From Streptomyces sp. NBC_00582 (GTDB taxonomy: Bacteria > Actinomycetota > Actinomycetes > Streptomycetales > Streptomycetaceae), in NCBI RefSeq assembly GCF_036345155.1, contig NZ_CP107772.1:248001-312000 (forward strand): a stretch of 64,000 bases of DNA. Reading direction: 5' to 3'. Within the stretch, counting starts at the first letter, position 1. Each line of letters starts with the position of its first letter. This document shows, piece after piece, positions 17,660 through 25,112 of the stretch. The notes under the pieces are model-generated. The model searched no databases. It was given only the letters and a program-made list of their open reading frames with translations, and had not been told where the DNA came from. The position numbers and the translations under genes are program-made.

Positions 17660-18855
17660 ACCGGATCGTGGTGGTCGGCGCGTCGGCGGGCGGACTGGCC
17701 ACGGCGGAGGCACTGCGCCGGGCGCGCTACGAGGGCGCGATCACGCTCGTCGGCGAAGAACCCTACGCCCCCTACGACCGCCCACCCCTGTCGAAGCAAC
17801 TCCTCAAGGGCGACTGGCAGCCAGACCGTCTGGCGCTGCGCCCGGCGGCGGACATCGACGCCCTGGGCCTCGACCTGCGCCTGGGAGCGACCGCCGTCGC
17901 TCTGGACCGGAACTCCCACCAGGTGCACCTCGCCGACGGCAGCCTGCTGCCGTACGACGCACTGGTCGTCGCCACCGGTGTCCGTCCCCGTCGCCTGCCG
18001 GGCTGCGACGGCGTGTCCGGCGTGCATGTGCTGCGCACCGTCGAGGACGCGCTGGCACTCAAGGAACGGTTGCGACCGGACCGGCGCCTGGTGATCGTCG
18101 GAGGCGGGTTCATCGGGGCGGAGGTGGCGGCCACGGCCCGCGCGCTGGGCGTCACGGTGACGCTCCTGGAAGCGGGCACGGTCCCCATGGGCCAGGCCGT
18201 CGGCGATGACACCGGGCGGTTCCTGACCCGGATACACCTGGCCCACGGCGTGGACGTGCGCGCCGGTACCTCGGTCCACGGGATCCAGAGCTCCGCCGGC
18301 CGGGTCACCGGTGTCCTGCTGTCCGACGGCAGCGTCTTGCCCGCCGACGACGTCCTGGTGGCCATCGGCTCCCTGCCCAACACCGAATGGCTGGACGGCA
18401 GCGGCCTGGCCCTCCAGGACGGGCTGGTGTGCGACGAGTACTGCGCCGCCGCGCCCGACGTCCACGGAGTCGGCGACGTGGCCCGCTGGCACAACCCGCT
18501 CTTCGGCACACCGATGCGCATCGAGCACCGCACGAACGCCGCCGAGCAGGCCATGGCCGTCGCCCGCAACCTCCTCGCCCCCGACCAGCGGCGGCCGTTC
18601 GCACCGGTTCCGTACTTCTGGTCCGACCAGTACGACGTCAAGATCCACGCGTACGGCCATCTGCGCGGCCACGACGAGGCGCTCGTCCTGACCGCCGAGG
18701 ACGCGCGGCGTCTCCTCGTCGTCTACCGCCGGGGCGAACTGCTGACCGGCGTGCTCGCCGCGGGGCTGCCGCCGAAGGATGTGCGCGCCTGGCGCTCGCT
18801 CGTCGCGGCCGGCACCGCCTGGACGGAAGCCGTCATCGGCTCCCCCGTCGCATAG
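17656..18855 (+). CDS. FAD-dependent ferredoxin reductase
   Basis: A 399-residue pyridine nucleotide-disulphide oxidoreductase family enzyme of the ferredoxin reductase type. It shows an FAD-binding GASAGGLATAEALR near the N terminus, PYDRPPLSKQLL, the ATGVRPR motif near residue 115, a second (NADH-binding) GGGFIGAEVAA near residue 155, and GVGDVARW binding the FAD tail. It should pass electrons from NAD(P)H to a ferredoxin serving the neighbouring P450s. The GTG start overlaps the leader-peptide stop. A P450 gene follows 53 bases later; the matching 3Fe-4S ferredoxin is at 22281-22475. Confidence 0.93.
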   Translation: MNRIVVVGASAGGLATAEALRRARYEGAITLVGEEPYAPYDRPPLSKQLLKGDWQPDRLALRPAADIDALGLDLRLGATAVALDRNSHQVHLADGSLLPYDALVVATGVRPRRLPGCDGVSGVHVLRTVEDALALKERLRPDRRLVIVGGGFIGAEVAATARALGVTVTLLEAGTVPMGQAVGDDTGRFLTRIHLAHGVDVRAGTSVHGIQSSAGRVTGVLLSDGSVLPADDVLVAIGSLPNTEWLDGSGLALQDGLVCDEYCAAAPDVHGVGDVARWHNPLFGTPMRIEHRTNAAEQAMAVARNLLAPDQRRPFAPVPYFWSDQYDVKIHAYGHLRGHDEALVLTAEDARRLLVVYRRGELLTGVLAAGLPPKDVRAWRSLVAAGTAWTEAVIGSPVA

Positions 18856-18908
18856 CCACGTCCGCGACTCCCTGTACCCGACACCCCCACGCCCCCACTG
18901 GAGGACCC

Positions 18909-20126
18909 ATGAGCACGGCCACCGATCCGACCGGCGACCTCGGTCTGCCGGCCTACCCCGCCGCGCGCTCCTCGCGCTGTCCGCTCGATCTGCCGTCCGA
19001 GTACGAGCAATGGCGCCTGGGCGACGGGCTACAGAAGGTACGGCTGTGGAACGGCGAGACCGCCTGGGTGGTCACCCGCCACGAGGACGTCAAGTTCGTC
19101 CTGTCCGACCAGCGCATCAGCGCCGACACCGTCCGCTACCCCCGGATGTACCCGGGCGCGGCACAGCAGATTCCGGCGTTTCCGCGCATGGACGACCCCG
19201 AGCACGCCCGGATCCGCCTGATGCTGACCAAGGACTTCACGGTCAAGCGGATGGAGGCGATGCGCCCCCAGGTGCGGGCGCTGGTCGACCGGTTCATCGA
19301 CGAGATGACCGCCAGGGGCGACTCGGCCGATCTCGTTGAGGCCTTCGCACTTCCCATGCCGTCCCTGGTCATCTCCCTGCTGCTCGGGGTCCCCTACGAG
19401 GACCACGAGTTCTTCCAGAAGCACAGCATCACGATCAACCAGCCGGACGTCACCCCGCAGGAGAAGAGCCAGGCCAGTGCCGAGTTGTTCGGTTTCCTGA
19501 TGGAACTCGTGCAGCGCAAACGGCGCGAGCCCGGTGACGACCTGATCAGCCGGCTGATCGCCGAGCGCGTGGAGACGGGAGAACTCAAGCCGGAGGAAGT
19601 GGCCATGAACGGCCTCGTCCTTCTCATCGCCGGCCATGAGACCACCGCCAACATGATCGGCCTGGGCACGCTGACCCTGCTGGAGCATCCGGAACAGGCG
19701 GCCGTGGTCCGGGAGAGCGACGACCCCAAGGTGGTCGCGAACGCCATCGAGGAACTGCTGCGTTACCTCTCCATCGCCCAGGACATGATCTGGCGCGCCG
19801 CCCACGAGGACCTCGTCATCGGCGGCCAGGAGGTCAAGGCCGGGGACATCATCGCCGTCAACCTGCCCGCCGCCAACCACGACCCCTCCTTCATGAACGA
19901 CGCCGGCTCCCTCGACATCACCCGCAGCACCCGCGGCCACATCGCCTTCGGCTACGGCATCCACCAGTGCCTCGGCCAGAACCTGGCCCGGGTGGAACTG
20001 ACGGAGGCGCTGCCCCGGCTGCTGCGCAGGCTGCCCGGCCTCCGCCTGGCCGTGCCCCTGGAAGAGATCCCGTTCCGGGGCACCATGGCCGCCTTCGGCG
20101 TCCACGAACTGCCGGTCACCTGGTAG
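18909..20126 (+). CDS. Cytochrome P450, CYP105-like
   Basis: A 405-residue bacterial class I P450. The I-helix motif AGHETTA is present near residue 240, the K-helix E..R in EELLR near 280, and the haem loop FGYGIHQCLG with Cys354. The N terminus has no membrane anchor, so it is soluble. It follows the FAD reductase on the same strand and probably shares its promoter and the upstream TetR-type operator. Overall resemblance is to CYP105 enzymes, which hydroxylate varied xenobiotics and antibiotics; the substrate here is not deducible. A strong hairpin follows. Confidence 0.95.
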   Translation: MSTATDPTGDLGLPAYPAARSSRCPLDLPSEYEQWRLGDGLQKVRLWNGETAWVVTRHEDVKFVLSDQRISADTVRYPRMYPGAAQQIPAFPRMDDPEHARIRLMLTKDFTVKRMEAMRPQVRALVDRFIDEMTARGDSADLVEAFALPMPSLVISLLLGVPYEDHEFFQKHSITINQPDVTPQEKSQASAELFGFLMELVQRKRREPGDDLISRLIAERVETGELKPEEVAMNGLVLLIAGHETTANMIGLGTLTLLEHPEQAAVVRESDDPKVVANAIEELLRYLSIAQDMIWRAAHEDLVIGGQEVKAGDIIAVNLPAANHDPSFMNDAGSLDITRSTRGHIAFGYGIHQCLGQNLARVELTEALPRLLRRLPGLRLAVPLEEIPFRGTMAAFGVHELPVTW

Positions 20127-20209
20127 GCAAGAAACCCACAGACGGGCGGCCTCCACCGCGGAGGCGCCCCTCCAGCGCCGCCACACCGCCGGACAGGTCG
20201 GGCGGCGCA

Positions 20210-20253
20210 CCGTGGGACCGGCGGTCCAGCCACCCCCGCCGCCGGTCCCACGG
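20210..20253. terminator. Bidirectional hairpin terminator
   Basis: A perfect 15-bp stem (CCGTGGGACCGGCGG and complement) with a 14-base loop, between the convergent P450 (ends 20126) and TetR (ends 20298) genes. Confidence 0.85.
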
Positions 20254-20297
20254 CCCCTCCAGAGGACAGGCCGGCCGAACTCGGCTGCCGCCCTCTG

Positions 20298-20927
20298 TCA
20301 GGCGGGCCGGGAACCCCGCGTCGGCCACTGCCTGAGCGGCTCGGGCGAAGGAAGCACGGTGGGCTGCGCGGGCGCGAGGCCGTCGAGCATCAGGGTGATG
20401 TAGCGCTTCCAGCCGGCACTGCCGGGCTGCACCGTGTGCAGCACGCTGAGCAGCATCACCGTGATCCGGTGGAGGTCGTCGGGAACGAGGTCGGCGCGGA
20501 CACGTCCGGCGATCTGTGCCCGTCGGGTGACCACCATCAGGGCCTCGTAGAACGGTTCGGAGAGTTCGGAGGCCAGGGAGCCCGAGTCGCGCACGGCACC
20601 GAGGAGGTCTCGTTCCTGCGCCGCGAAGGAGACCGAGGCCTCCCATAGGGTCGCGAGCGCGCGCAGGGGGTCGCTGTCAGCGAGCGCTCCGCTGATCGCG
20701 GGCGACATCTCCTCGGTGATCTTCTGTTCCAGCGCCGCCCGGACGAGTTCCTCCTTGTTCGGGAACCGCCGGTACAACGTCGCGATGCCGACACCGGCGC
20801 GACGGGCGATCTCCTCCAGCGAGGCGTCAGGGCCACTCTCGGCGTAGATCGCGCGCGCGGCCCGGAGGATCTTCTCGGAGTTGCGGGCGGCGTCGGCGCG
20901 CAGTCGACGCGGAGTTTCGGCAGTCAC
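20298..20927 (-). CDS. TetR/AcrR family regulator
   Basis: A 209-residue repressor-type protein. The N-terminal helix-turn-helix (about residues 30-55) reads SLEEIARRAGVGIATLYRRF, followed by the usual PNKEELV. The C-terminal domain (about 80-190) is the ligand and dimer domain and is unassigned. It is divergent from the second P450 gene across a 119-base gap that holds a perfect 13-base palindrome. A near-copy of that palindrome lies in front of the reductase-P450 operon, so this protein probably represses both units and is released by a P450 substrate or related compound. Confidence 0.94.
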   Translation of the reverse strand: MTAETPRRLRADAARNSEKILRAARAIYAESGPDASLEEIARRAGVGIATLYRRFPNKEELVRAALEQKITEEMSPAISGALADSDPLRALATLWEASVSFAAQERDLLGAVRDSGSLASELSEPFYEALMVVTRRAQIAGRVRADLVPDDLHRITVMLLSVLHTVQPGSAGWKRYITLMLDGLAPAQPTVLPSPEPLRQWPTRGSRPA

Positions 20928-20945
20928 CGCTCCACCTTATCAACC

Positions 20946-20958
20946 GATAGTCACTATC
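20946..20958. promoter_or_regulatory. Probable TetR operator between tetR and P450 gene
   Basis: GATAGTCACTATC is a perfect palindrome around a central C, 19 bases from the TetR start. The flanking block AACCGATAG recurs at 20996-21004, so a second weaker site (21000-21011) may cover the P450 promoter. A related site is at 17545-17557. Confidence 0.7.
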
Positions 20959-21046
20959 CATGAGACACCTCACTGAGTTTCTCAACCGAGGATATAACCG
21001 ATAGCGTCATCTCAATTAGATGCCTTGCCCTCTCAAGGAGTCGTCC

Positions 21047-22249
21047 ATGCCGGTCACCCAGCCCGCCACATACCCGTTCACGGCCGAGAAGCTCGATCTC
21101 AGCCCTCTGTACTCCGCTCTGAGGGGGGAGCAGCCACTGAGCCGGGTGCAGCTCCCCTACGGCGAGCCCGCCTGGCTGGCCACCCGCTACGCGGACGCGC
21201 GGTTCGTCCTCGGTGACCCCCGCTTCAGCCGGAACGAAAGCCTGCGGCACGACGAACCGCGCATGCGGTCCTTCCCCACCCCGCCGGACGCACTCATGAT
21301 CATGGATCCGCCGGAGCACAGCCGCCTGCGCCGGCTCGCGGCCAAGGCGTTCACCGTCAAACGGGTCGAGGAATGGCGGCCCCGGATCGAGCGGATCGCC
21401 GCCGAACTGGCCAACGGGATGCTCGCCAAGGGCAACACCGCCGATCTGGTCACCGACTTCGCCACGCCGTTGCCGGTCAACGTGATCAGCACCCTGCTCG
21501 GGGTGCCCTTCGAGGACCGCGGCGACTTCCACGTATGGACGGAGGCGTTCATCTCGACCACGAAGTACACGCCGGATGAGGCGGCGAAGCACCGGGCCGC
21601 CCTGACCGGGTACATGGCCTGCCTGATCGCCGAACACCGCGAGACTCCCCGCAACGACCTGATCGGCGACCTCGTCGCCGCACGGGACGAGGACGACCGG
21701 CTCTCCGAGGGTGAGCTGCAGACCATGCTCTCCGGGCTCCTCGTGGGCGGCTTCGAGACCACCGCCACCCAGATCACCAACTTCCTGTATGTGCTGCTCA
21801 CCCACCCCGAAGAGCTCGCCGCCCTGCGTGCCGATCTCGACCTGATACCGCAGGCGGTGGAGGAACTCCTGCGCTTCGTCCCGATGACCGTCGGCACCGC
21901 CTTCGCCCGCTACGCCATGGAGGACGTCGAGGTCGGAGGGGTGACGGTTCGGGCCGGCGAGCCCGTGGTGGTCGCACTGCACTCGGCCAACCGGGACGAG
22001 TCCGTCTTCACCTGCCCCCACCAGCTCGACCTGGAGCGCCGCGAGGCCGCCCACCTCGGCTTCGGGCACGGCGCACACCACTGCCTGGGCTCCCCACTCG
22101 CCAGGGTGGAACTGCAGGTGGCCCTGTGCACCCTGCTCACCAGCTTCCCGAACTTGCGCTTCCAAGAGTCCGAGGCGGACGTCGTCTGGAAGTCCGGAGT
22201 ACTCACCCGCGGTCCGGAGCGCCTGCCGGTCACCTGGGACCAGCCCTGA
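21047..22249 (+). CDS. Cytochrome P450
   Basis: A 400-residue soluble bacterial P450 with EELLR in the K-helix and the haem loop FGHGAHHCLG (Cys346). The I-helix motif is GGFETTA rather than AGHETTA, keeping the acid-alcohol pair. The ATG at 21047 has AAGGAG six bases before it; an earlier in-frame ATG at 21020 has no good site. A ferredoxin gene follows 31 bases later, so this enzyme and ferredoxin are co-expressed. It shares a probable TetR operator with the first P450 operon, so the two P450s may act in sequence or on related substrates. Confidence 0.95.
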   Translation: MPVTQPATYPFTAEKLDLSPLYSALRGEQPLSRVQLPYGEPAWLATRYADARFVLGDPRFSRNESLRHDEPRMRSFPTPPDALMIMDPPEHSRLRRLAAKAFTVKRVEEWRPRIERIAAELANGMLAKGNTADLVTDFATPLPVNVISTLLGVPFEDRGDFHVWTEAFISTTKYTPDEAAKHRAALTGYMACLIAEHRETPRNDLIGDLVAARDEDDRLSEGELQTMLSGLLVGGFETTATQITNFLYVLLTHPEELAALRADLDLIPQAVEELLRFVPMTVGTAFARYAMEDVEVGGVTVRAGEPVVVALHSANRDESVFTCPHQLDLERREAAHLGFGHGAHHCLGSPLARVELQVALCTLLTSFPNLRFQESEADVVWKSGVLTRGPERLPVTWDQP

Positions 22250-22280
22250 AATCCCCCACCTACAACCAGGAAAGAGGACC

Positions 22281-22475
22281 ATGCACATCGAATTCGACGA
22301 GCCCAAGTGCGTCGCCGCGGGACAGTGCGTCGTGGCCGCGCCCGAGGTCTTCGACCAGCGTGACGAGGACGGCATCGCCATCGTGCTGACGGAGACCCCC
22401 ACCGCCGAACTGCACGATGGCGTGCGGGAGGCCGCGGCACTCTGTCCGGCAGCCGCCATCCGGCTGAAGGAGTAG
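22281..22475 (+). CDS. 3Fe-4S ferredoxin for P450
   Basis: A 64-residue ferredoxin with C10, C16 and C55 as the three cluster ligands (KCVAAGQCV ... LCPAAAI). An Ala replaces the fourth ligand, as in the single 3Fe-4S ferredoxins that serve streptomycete P450s. It carries electrons from the FAD reductase (17656-18855) to one or both P450s. A ribosome site (GAAAGAGG) precedes the ATG. A strong terminator follows at 22519-22554. Confidence 0.95.
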   Translation: MHIEFDEPKCVAAGQCVVAAPEVFDQRDEDGIAIVLTETPTAELHDGVREAAALCPAAAIRLKE

Positions 22476-22518
22476 CCACACACTCCCCGACACCGCGATC
22501 GGGCCTCCGCCCGGCCCT

Positions 22519-22554
22519 GGCGGCGCTCCCCGACTTTCCCCGGGGAGCGCCGCC
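22519..22554. terminator. Hairpin terminator after ferredoxin gene
   Basis: A perfect 14-bp stem, GGCGGCGCTCCCCG and complement with an 8-base loop, 44 bases after the ferredoxin stop. It separates the P450-ferredoxin unit from the MFS exporter gene. Confidence 0.85.
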
Positions 22555-22625
22555 TCGCCCATAAGCCGCGTCACTTCCGCGAGTTCGCACGTCCCTGCCC
22601 GTCGCCCCGTCCGAGAGGCCCATCC

Positions 22626-24098
22626 ATGTCCCCAGCATCAACCCAGCCGGCCACGACGGTGTCCGCCCCTTCACGCGCGAACGCCGTCGTGGCCGCACTC
22701 GCCTTCGGCGGGATCGTGGTCTCGCTGATGCAGTCCCTCGTCATCCCCCTCATCCCCGAGCTTCCGGAACTCCTCGGCGCCTCCCCGGCGGACACGGCCT
22801 GGGCCATCACCGCCACACTGCTCGCCGGCGCCGTCGCCACCCCCGTCATGGGGCGACTCGGTGACATGTACGGCAAGCGGCGCATGCTGCTGGTCAGCCT
22901 CGCCCTCCTCGTGGCCGGCTCGGTGGTCTGCGGCCTCAGCGACTCCCTCACCCCGATGATCATCGGCCGGGTGCTGCAGGGGCTGTCCGCCGGCGCCATC
23001 TCACTCGGCATCAGCATCATGCGTGACGAACTGCCCGCCGAGCGGCTGCCCGGCGCGACCGCCCTGATGAGCGCGTCCCTCGGCATCGGCGGTGCGCTGG
23101 GGCTGCCCGCGGCTGCCCTGATCGCCGATCACTTCGACTGGCACGTGCTCTTCTGGGCCTCCGCGGTCCTCGGCGTCCTAGCCGTCGTCCTTGTCGTGAC
23201 GATCGTCCCCGAATCCGAGGTGCGCGCAGGCGGCCGCTTCGACCTAGTGGGAGCGGTCGGCCTCTCGGCCGCACTGGTCTGTCTGCTGCTGGCCGTGTCC
23301 AAGGGAGCCGACTGGGGCTGGGGCAGCACGACCACCCTCGGCCTGTTCGCCGCCGCAGCAATCGTGCTGCTCCTGTGGGGACGCTTCGAACTGCGCACCA
23401 GTGCGCCGCTGGTCGACCTGCGCACCACCGCCCGTCGCCAGGTGCTGTTCACCAACCTCGCGTCCGTCGCCATCGGCTTCTCGATGTTCGCGCTGTCCCT
23501 GGTCATGCCGCAGCTGCTGCAACTGCCCGAGCAGACCGGCTACGGCATGGGCCAGGACCTGCTGACCGTCGGTCTGGCCATGGCCCCGATGGGCCTGGTG
23601 ATGATGGCCGCGGCCCCGCTCTCCGCCCGCATCACCAAGGCACGCGGCCCCAAGGTCACCCTGATGACCGGCGCGCTGATCGTCGCCGCCGGTTACGGGA
23701 CCGGCACCGTGCTGATGGCCGAGATCTGGCAGCTGGTCGTGGTCGGCTGCATCGTCGGCGCGGGCATGGGGCTGGCGTACGGTGCCATGCCCGCGCTCAT
23801 CATGGGCGCCGTACCCGTGTCCGAGACCGCCGCCGCCAACAGCCTCAACACCCTCATGCGCTCCCTCGGCACCTCCTTCTCCAGCGCCGTCATCGCCGTG
23901 GTCCTGGCACAGATGACCACAGACTTCGCAGGCCACGCCCTGCCGTCGGAGAACGGCTTCAAAACCGTCCTGGCCATCGGCGCCGGCGCCGCCGCGCTGT
24001 GCTGTGCGCTCGCCGCCTTCCTGCCCCGCCAGCAGACCGACGTCGTCCCGACGCACGAACCGGCCAAGCCGTCGGAGTCGGCGAAGACCATCTCCTAG
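22626..24098 (+). CDS. MFS multidrug exporter (DHA2/EmrB-like)
   Basis: A 490-residue transporter with about 14 helices. The family loop motif GRLGDMYGKRRMLL lies between helices 2 and 3 (about residue 80), and GRVLQGLSAGAI with an Arg in helix 4 follows. The C-terminal tail is short and hydrophilic. Such proteins expel drugs or cell metabolites by proton antiport. It follows the P450-ferredoxin unit on the same strand but behind a terminator, so it probably has its own promoter. It may export the P450 products; that is inference from position. Confidence 0.93.
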   Translation: MSPASTQPATTVSAPSRANAVVAALAFGGIVVSLMQSLVIPLIPELPELLGASPADTAWAITATLLAGAVATPVMGRLGDMYGKRRMLLVSLALLVAGSVVCGLSDSLTPMIIGRVLQGLSAGAISLGISIMRDELPAERLPGATALMSASLGIGGALGLPAAALIADHFDWHVLFWASAVLGVLAVVLVVTIVPESEVRAGGRFDLVGAVGLSAALVCLLLAVSKGADWGWGSTTTLGLFAAAAIVLLLWGRFELRTSAPLVDLRTTARRQVLFTNLASVAIGFSMFALSLVMPQLLQLPEQTGYGMGQDLLTVGLAMAPMGLVMMAAAPLSARITKARGPKVTLMTGALIVAAGYGTGTVLMAEIWQLVVVGCIVGAGMGLAYGAMPALIMGAVPVSETAAANSLNTLMRSLGTSFSSAVIAVVLAQMTTDFAGHALPSENGFKTVLAIGAGAAALCCALAAFLPRQQTDVVPTHEPAKPSESAKTIS

Positions 24099-24142
24099 CA
24101 CACGGCATCGCCACGCCTCTCGTCCGGCTTGTCCGCGCGGTC

Positions 24143-24780
24143 CGCCACCATGTGGAACACACTCCTGGGCGAGGGGTAGACCTGCAGGCGCTGAGCGGCC
24201 CACAACGTATTCGGCGTCCGCAAGGCCGAAAGTAAACCGTGCCGCGACGTACCGTGCGGGCCAGACCCCCGAATCCTCCGGATGAGGACCGGCTAGTACT
24301 CCAGTAGCAATCGCCACCTCCCAACTCACTTCCGGGGTACAGGAGGCGCCCGGGAAACCACTCCTAGAATGGGGTGGACCCTGAAATGACTCTCACTCCC
24401 GTGGCTCGATGCACGCTATTTACAGACAAGGACCCTTCCATGAATTCCGTTCGAAGCGCTAAATCTCCCTTCTTCACGCGGCTCGCCACAGGACTCGCCA
24501 TGGTCTCCGCTAGCTGCGCAGTCATCATCACCGCCCCGACGGCAGACAAAAGTACGCAAGCCGACGCACCATGGGACTGCAACCGCGACGGGACGGTTTG
24601 CAGCCCCTTCTGATCCACGAATTTAAACCGCTCATCACTTTCTTCGGGTGGACGCATCTCGTTCACCATTCCAATCAGTTGCCCGTCTGCTGTGCATTCA
24701 GGTTCCCAGCCGAGAATGCACCTCAACAGCCAAAGACGGACTCTGACATATTTTATGTCCTTCAATTCTGGTAGCTCCAG
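24143..24780 (+). repeat. Dispersed direct repeat, copy 1 (longer copy)
   Basis: This stretch aligns with 33525-33990 on the same strand. Marker blocks are GTACTCCAGTAGCAATCGCC (24296-24315 and 33672-33691), TTCACTTCCGGGGTAC-like, CACTCCTA, GGCTCGAT, and the identical CAAGCCGACGCACCATGGGA (24557-24576 and 33804-33823). Copy 1 holds a small-peptide gene that copy 2 lacks. The upstream part in copy 2 reads like a decayed transposase tail (weak). The function of the repeat is unknown. Confidence 0.75.
24440..24613 (+). CDS. Small secreted peptide precursor with two Cys
   Basis: A 57-residue frame preceded by AAGGA at seven bases. The N terminus is basic (RSAK ... R), followed by a hydrophobic stretch (about residues 16-33, LATGLAMVSASCAVIITA) that looks like a signal peptide. 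The predicted mature part is about 22 residues, ending APWDCNRDGTVCSPF, with two Cys six residues apart. I do not recognise a family. It sits wholly inside the dispersed repeat; the second repeat copy has lost it. It could be a secreted signalling or antimicrobial peptide, or a leader; none is shown. A start at 24374 is possible but lacks a ribosome site. Confidence 0.5.
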   Translation: MNSVRSAKSPFFTRLATGLAMVSASCAVIITAPTADKSTQADAPWDCNRDGTVCSPF

Positions 24781-24796
24781 ACAAAAGCAGGAACGC

Positions 24797-24860
24797 ATGC
24801 GCATCGCGAACGACTAGGTCGCCGTCATCACCGGAGGGGCGGTCTGCCACAGCATCGACT
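24797..24860 (+). pseudogene. Possible SDR N-terminal remnant
   Basis: From an ATG with an AGGA site the frame reads MRIAND, then TAG, then VAVITGGA, which resembles the start of a short-chain dehydrogenase interrupted by a stop. It soon loses similarity. From here to 25112 I see no gene I can support; one frame (24874-25089) encodes 71 unrecognised residues. Confidence 0.3.
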
Positions 24861-25112
24861 ACCCATTCGGCCGATGCCATGCAGCGGCTTCGGGCCGACC
24901 GCGCCCTGCCCGAGGACGCCTGCCACCACCTGTCAGCAGATCCTCACCGCCGGCCGTCGAGGGCCCGCGACGCGCGCCCGCGACCTCCGCGAAGCCCTCG
25001 ACCTGCCGGGCGGGGCCCCACTCAAGGCCAGCTGGTCCTTCCCCGACCTCAACCACAAACCGGACAAGAGCTCACGTTCCGCACTCTGAGTCCCGCCCAT
25101 CAGGAGCACGTC

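Noticed and set aside
24874..25089. 71-residue frame upstream of the duplicated membrane protein
   Set aside because: No ribosome site, no family resemblance, and it sits in a scarred stretch.
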